Assembly: GCF_019279795.1 (NCBI RefSeq)
Contig: NC_056743.1
Span: 927,084,328 to 927,148,327 of the forward strand
DNA length: 64,000 bases
Reading direction: 5' to 3'
Origin: Protopterus annectens
Taxonomy: Eukaryota; Chordata; Ceratodontiformes; Protopteridae
Shown here: positions 63,890 to 64,000 of the stretch, one piece after another
How the letters are laid out: the number at the start of each line of letters is the position of its first letter
How positions within the stretch are numbered: the stretch's first letter is position 1
The notes under the pieces: model-generated
Told to the model about the DNA's origin: nothing
Database searches by the model: none
Seen by the model: the letters and a program-made list of their open reading frames with translations, nothing else
Translations under genes and position numbers: made by a program

Positions 63890-64000
63890 GTCCATTAATA
63901 TGTTTTGCATTTCATTTATGTAGTCTATCAAATTATATATCACTATGCCTCCTCCCTTGTCTGGTTTCATAACTCTAATGTTTTTATTCCTAGATAATTC
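63890..64000 (-). pseudogene. PLE-5 reverse transcriptase edge
   Basis: The last 110 bp, read on the minus strand, give ELSRNKNIRVMKPDKGGGIV and DYINEMQN, the PDKG block near the N terminus of Penelope RT (compare RIRVMKPDKGNGLIFM in PLE-2). The element enters from the right, and its RT start lies beyond the window while the rest of the RT is absent to the left, so it is 3' truncated or interrupted here. Confidence 0.8.

Overview
This window looks like a stretch of repeat-dominated nuclear DNA from a large-genome, non-mammalian vertebrate. A lungfish or an amphibian (salamander or caecilian) fits best, but no host gene is present to fix the species. The reasons are the mix of element classes: many DIRS tyrosine-recombinase retrotransposons, several endonuclease-bearing Penelope-like elements (PLEs), L2-like, CR1-like and RTE-like LINEs, a tRNA-derived SINE, a Ty3/gypsy element with a SCAN-like gag, and hairpin-rich non-autonomous elements. 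I found no prokaryotic operon, CRISPR array, rRNA or free-standing tRNA gene, and no convincing host exon.

Layout. 1-5.58 kb: an L2-like LINE (plus) interrupted by a hairpin-dense insertion (1160-1928) and by PLE-1 (2200-4717, minus, itself carrying two SINEs). 5.58-7.0 kb: no recognisable gene, one GT microsatellite. 7.0-16.7 kb: decayed DIRS-A (minus), split by a second L2-like LINE (9.68-14.96 kb) that contains a CR1 copy (11.1-14.2 kb), and by a palindromic MITE-like element (15.92-16.53 kb). 16.72-26.51 kb: DIRS-C, nearly complete, with both inverted terminal repeats and the internal complementary region; PLE-2 (18.33-21.94 kb) sits inside it. 27.2-31.2 kb: decayed DIRS-D with an RTE fragment and a fragment of the DIRS-E family inside. 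31.61-37.24 kb: DIRS-E, complete and young-looking. 37.25-37.6 kb: a gypsy integrase remnant. 37.85-43.29 kb: DIRS-F, cut by DIRS-G. 43.29-45.31 kb: PLE-4 with a SINE inside. 46.36-48.36 kb: decayed RTE LINE (minus). 49.06-53.12 kb: PLE-3, an inverted double copy between one pair of 16-bp target-site duplications. 53.7-57.7 kb: almost full-length CR1 with ORF1 (zinc motif plus esterase) and ORF2 (endonuclease plus RT). 57.7-60.1 kb: no gene, a degenerate tandem duplication. 60.1-62.4 kb: Gmr1-like gypsy remnant. 63.27-64.0 kb: DIRS gag remnant and the edge of a fifth PLE.

How the parts work together. The DIRS copies share one plan on the minus strand: gag, then RT/RNase H, then tyrosine recombinase, with terminal repeats whose outer parts are repeated, as complements, next to each other in the internal complementary region, as expected if the element integrates from a circle. 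The PLEs share an RT, a GIY-YIG nuclease and a 3' hammerhead ribozyme motif; in PLE-3 every conserved hammerhead position is present. The CR1 copies follow the ORF1/ORF2 plan of that clade, and the SINEs depend on LINE machinery in trans.

Most coding regions carry one to three small frameshifts, often in homopolymer runs, so most copies cannot be active as read; DIRS-E, DIRS-C, PLE-2, PLE-3 and CR1-A are the least decayed. The most unusual structures are the palindrome-of-palindromes insertion at 1160-1928, the inverted-arm PLEs with single target-site duplications, and a nested palindrome in DIRS gag whose stem changes in a base-pair-preserving way between two copies.
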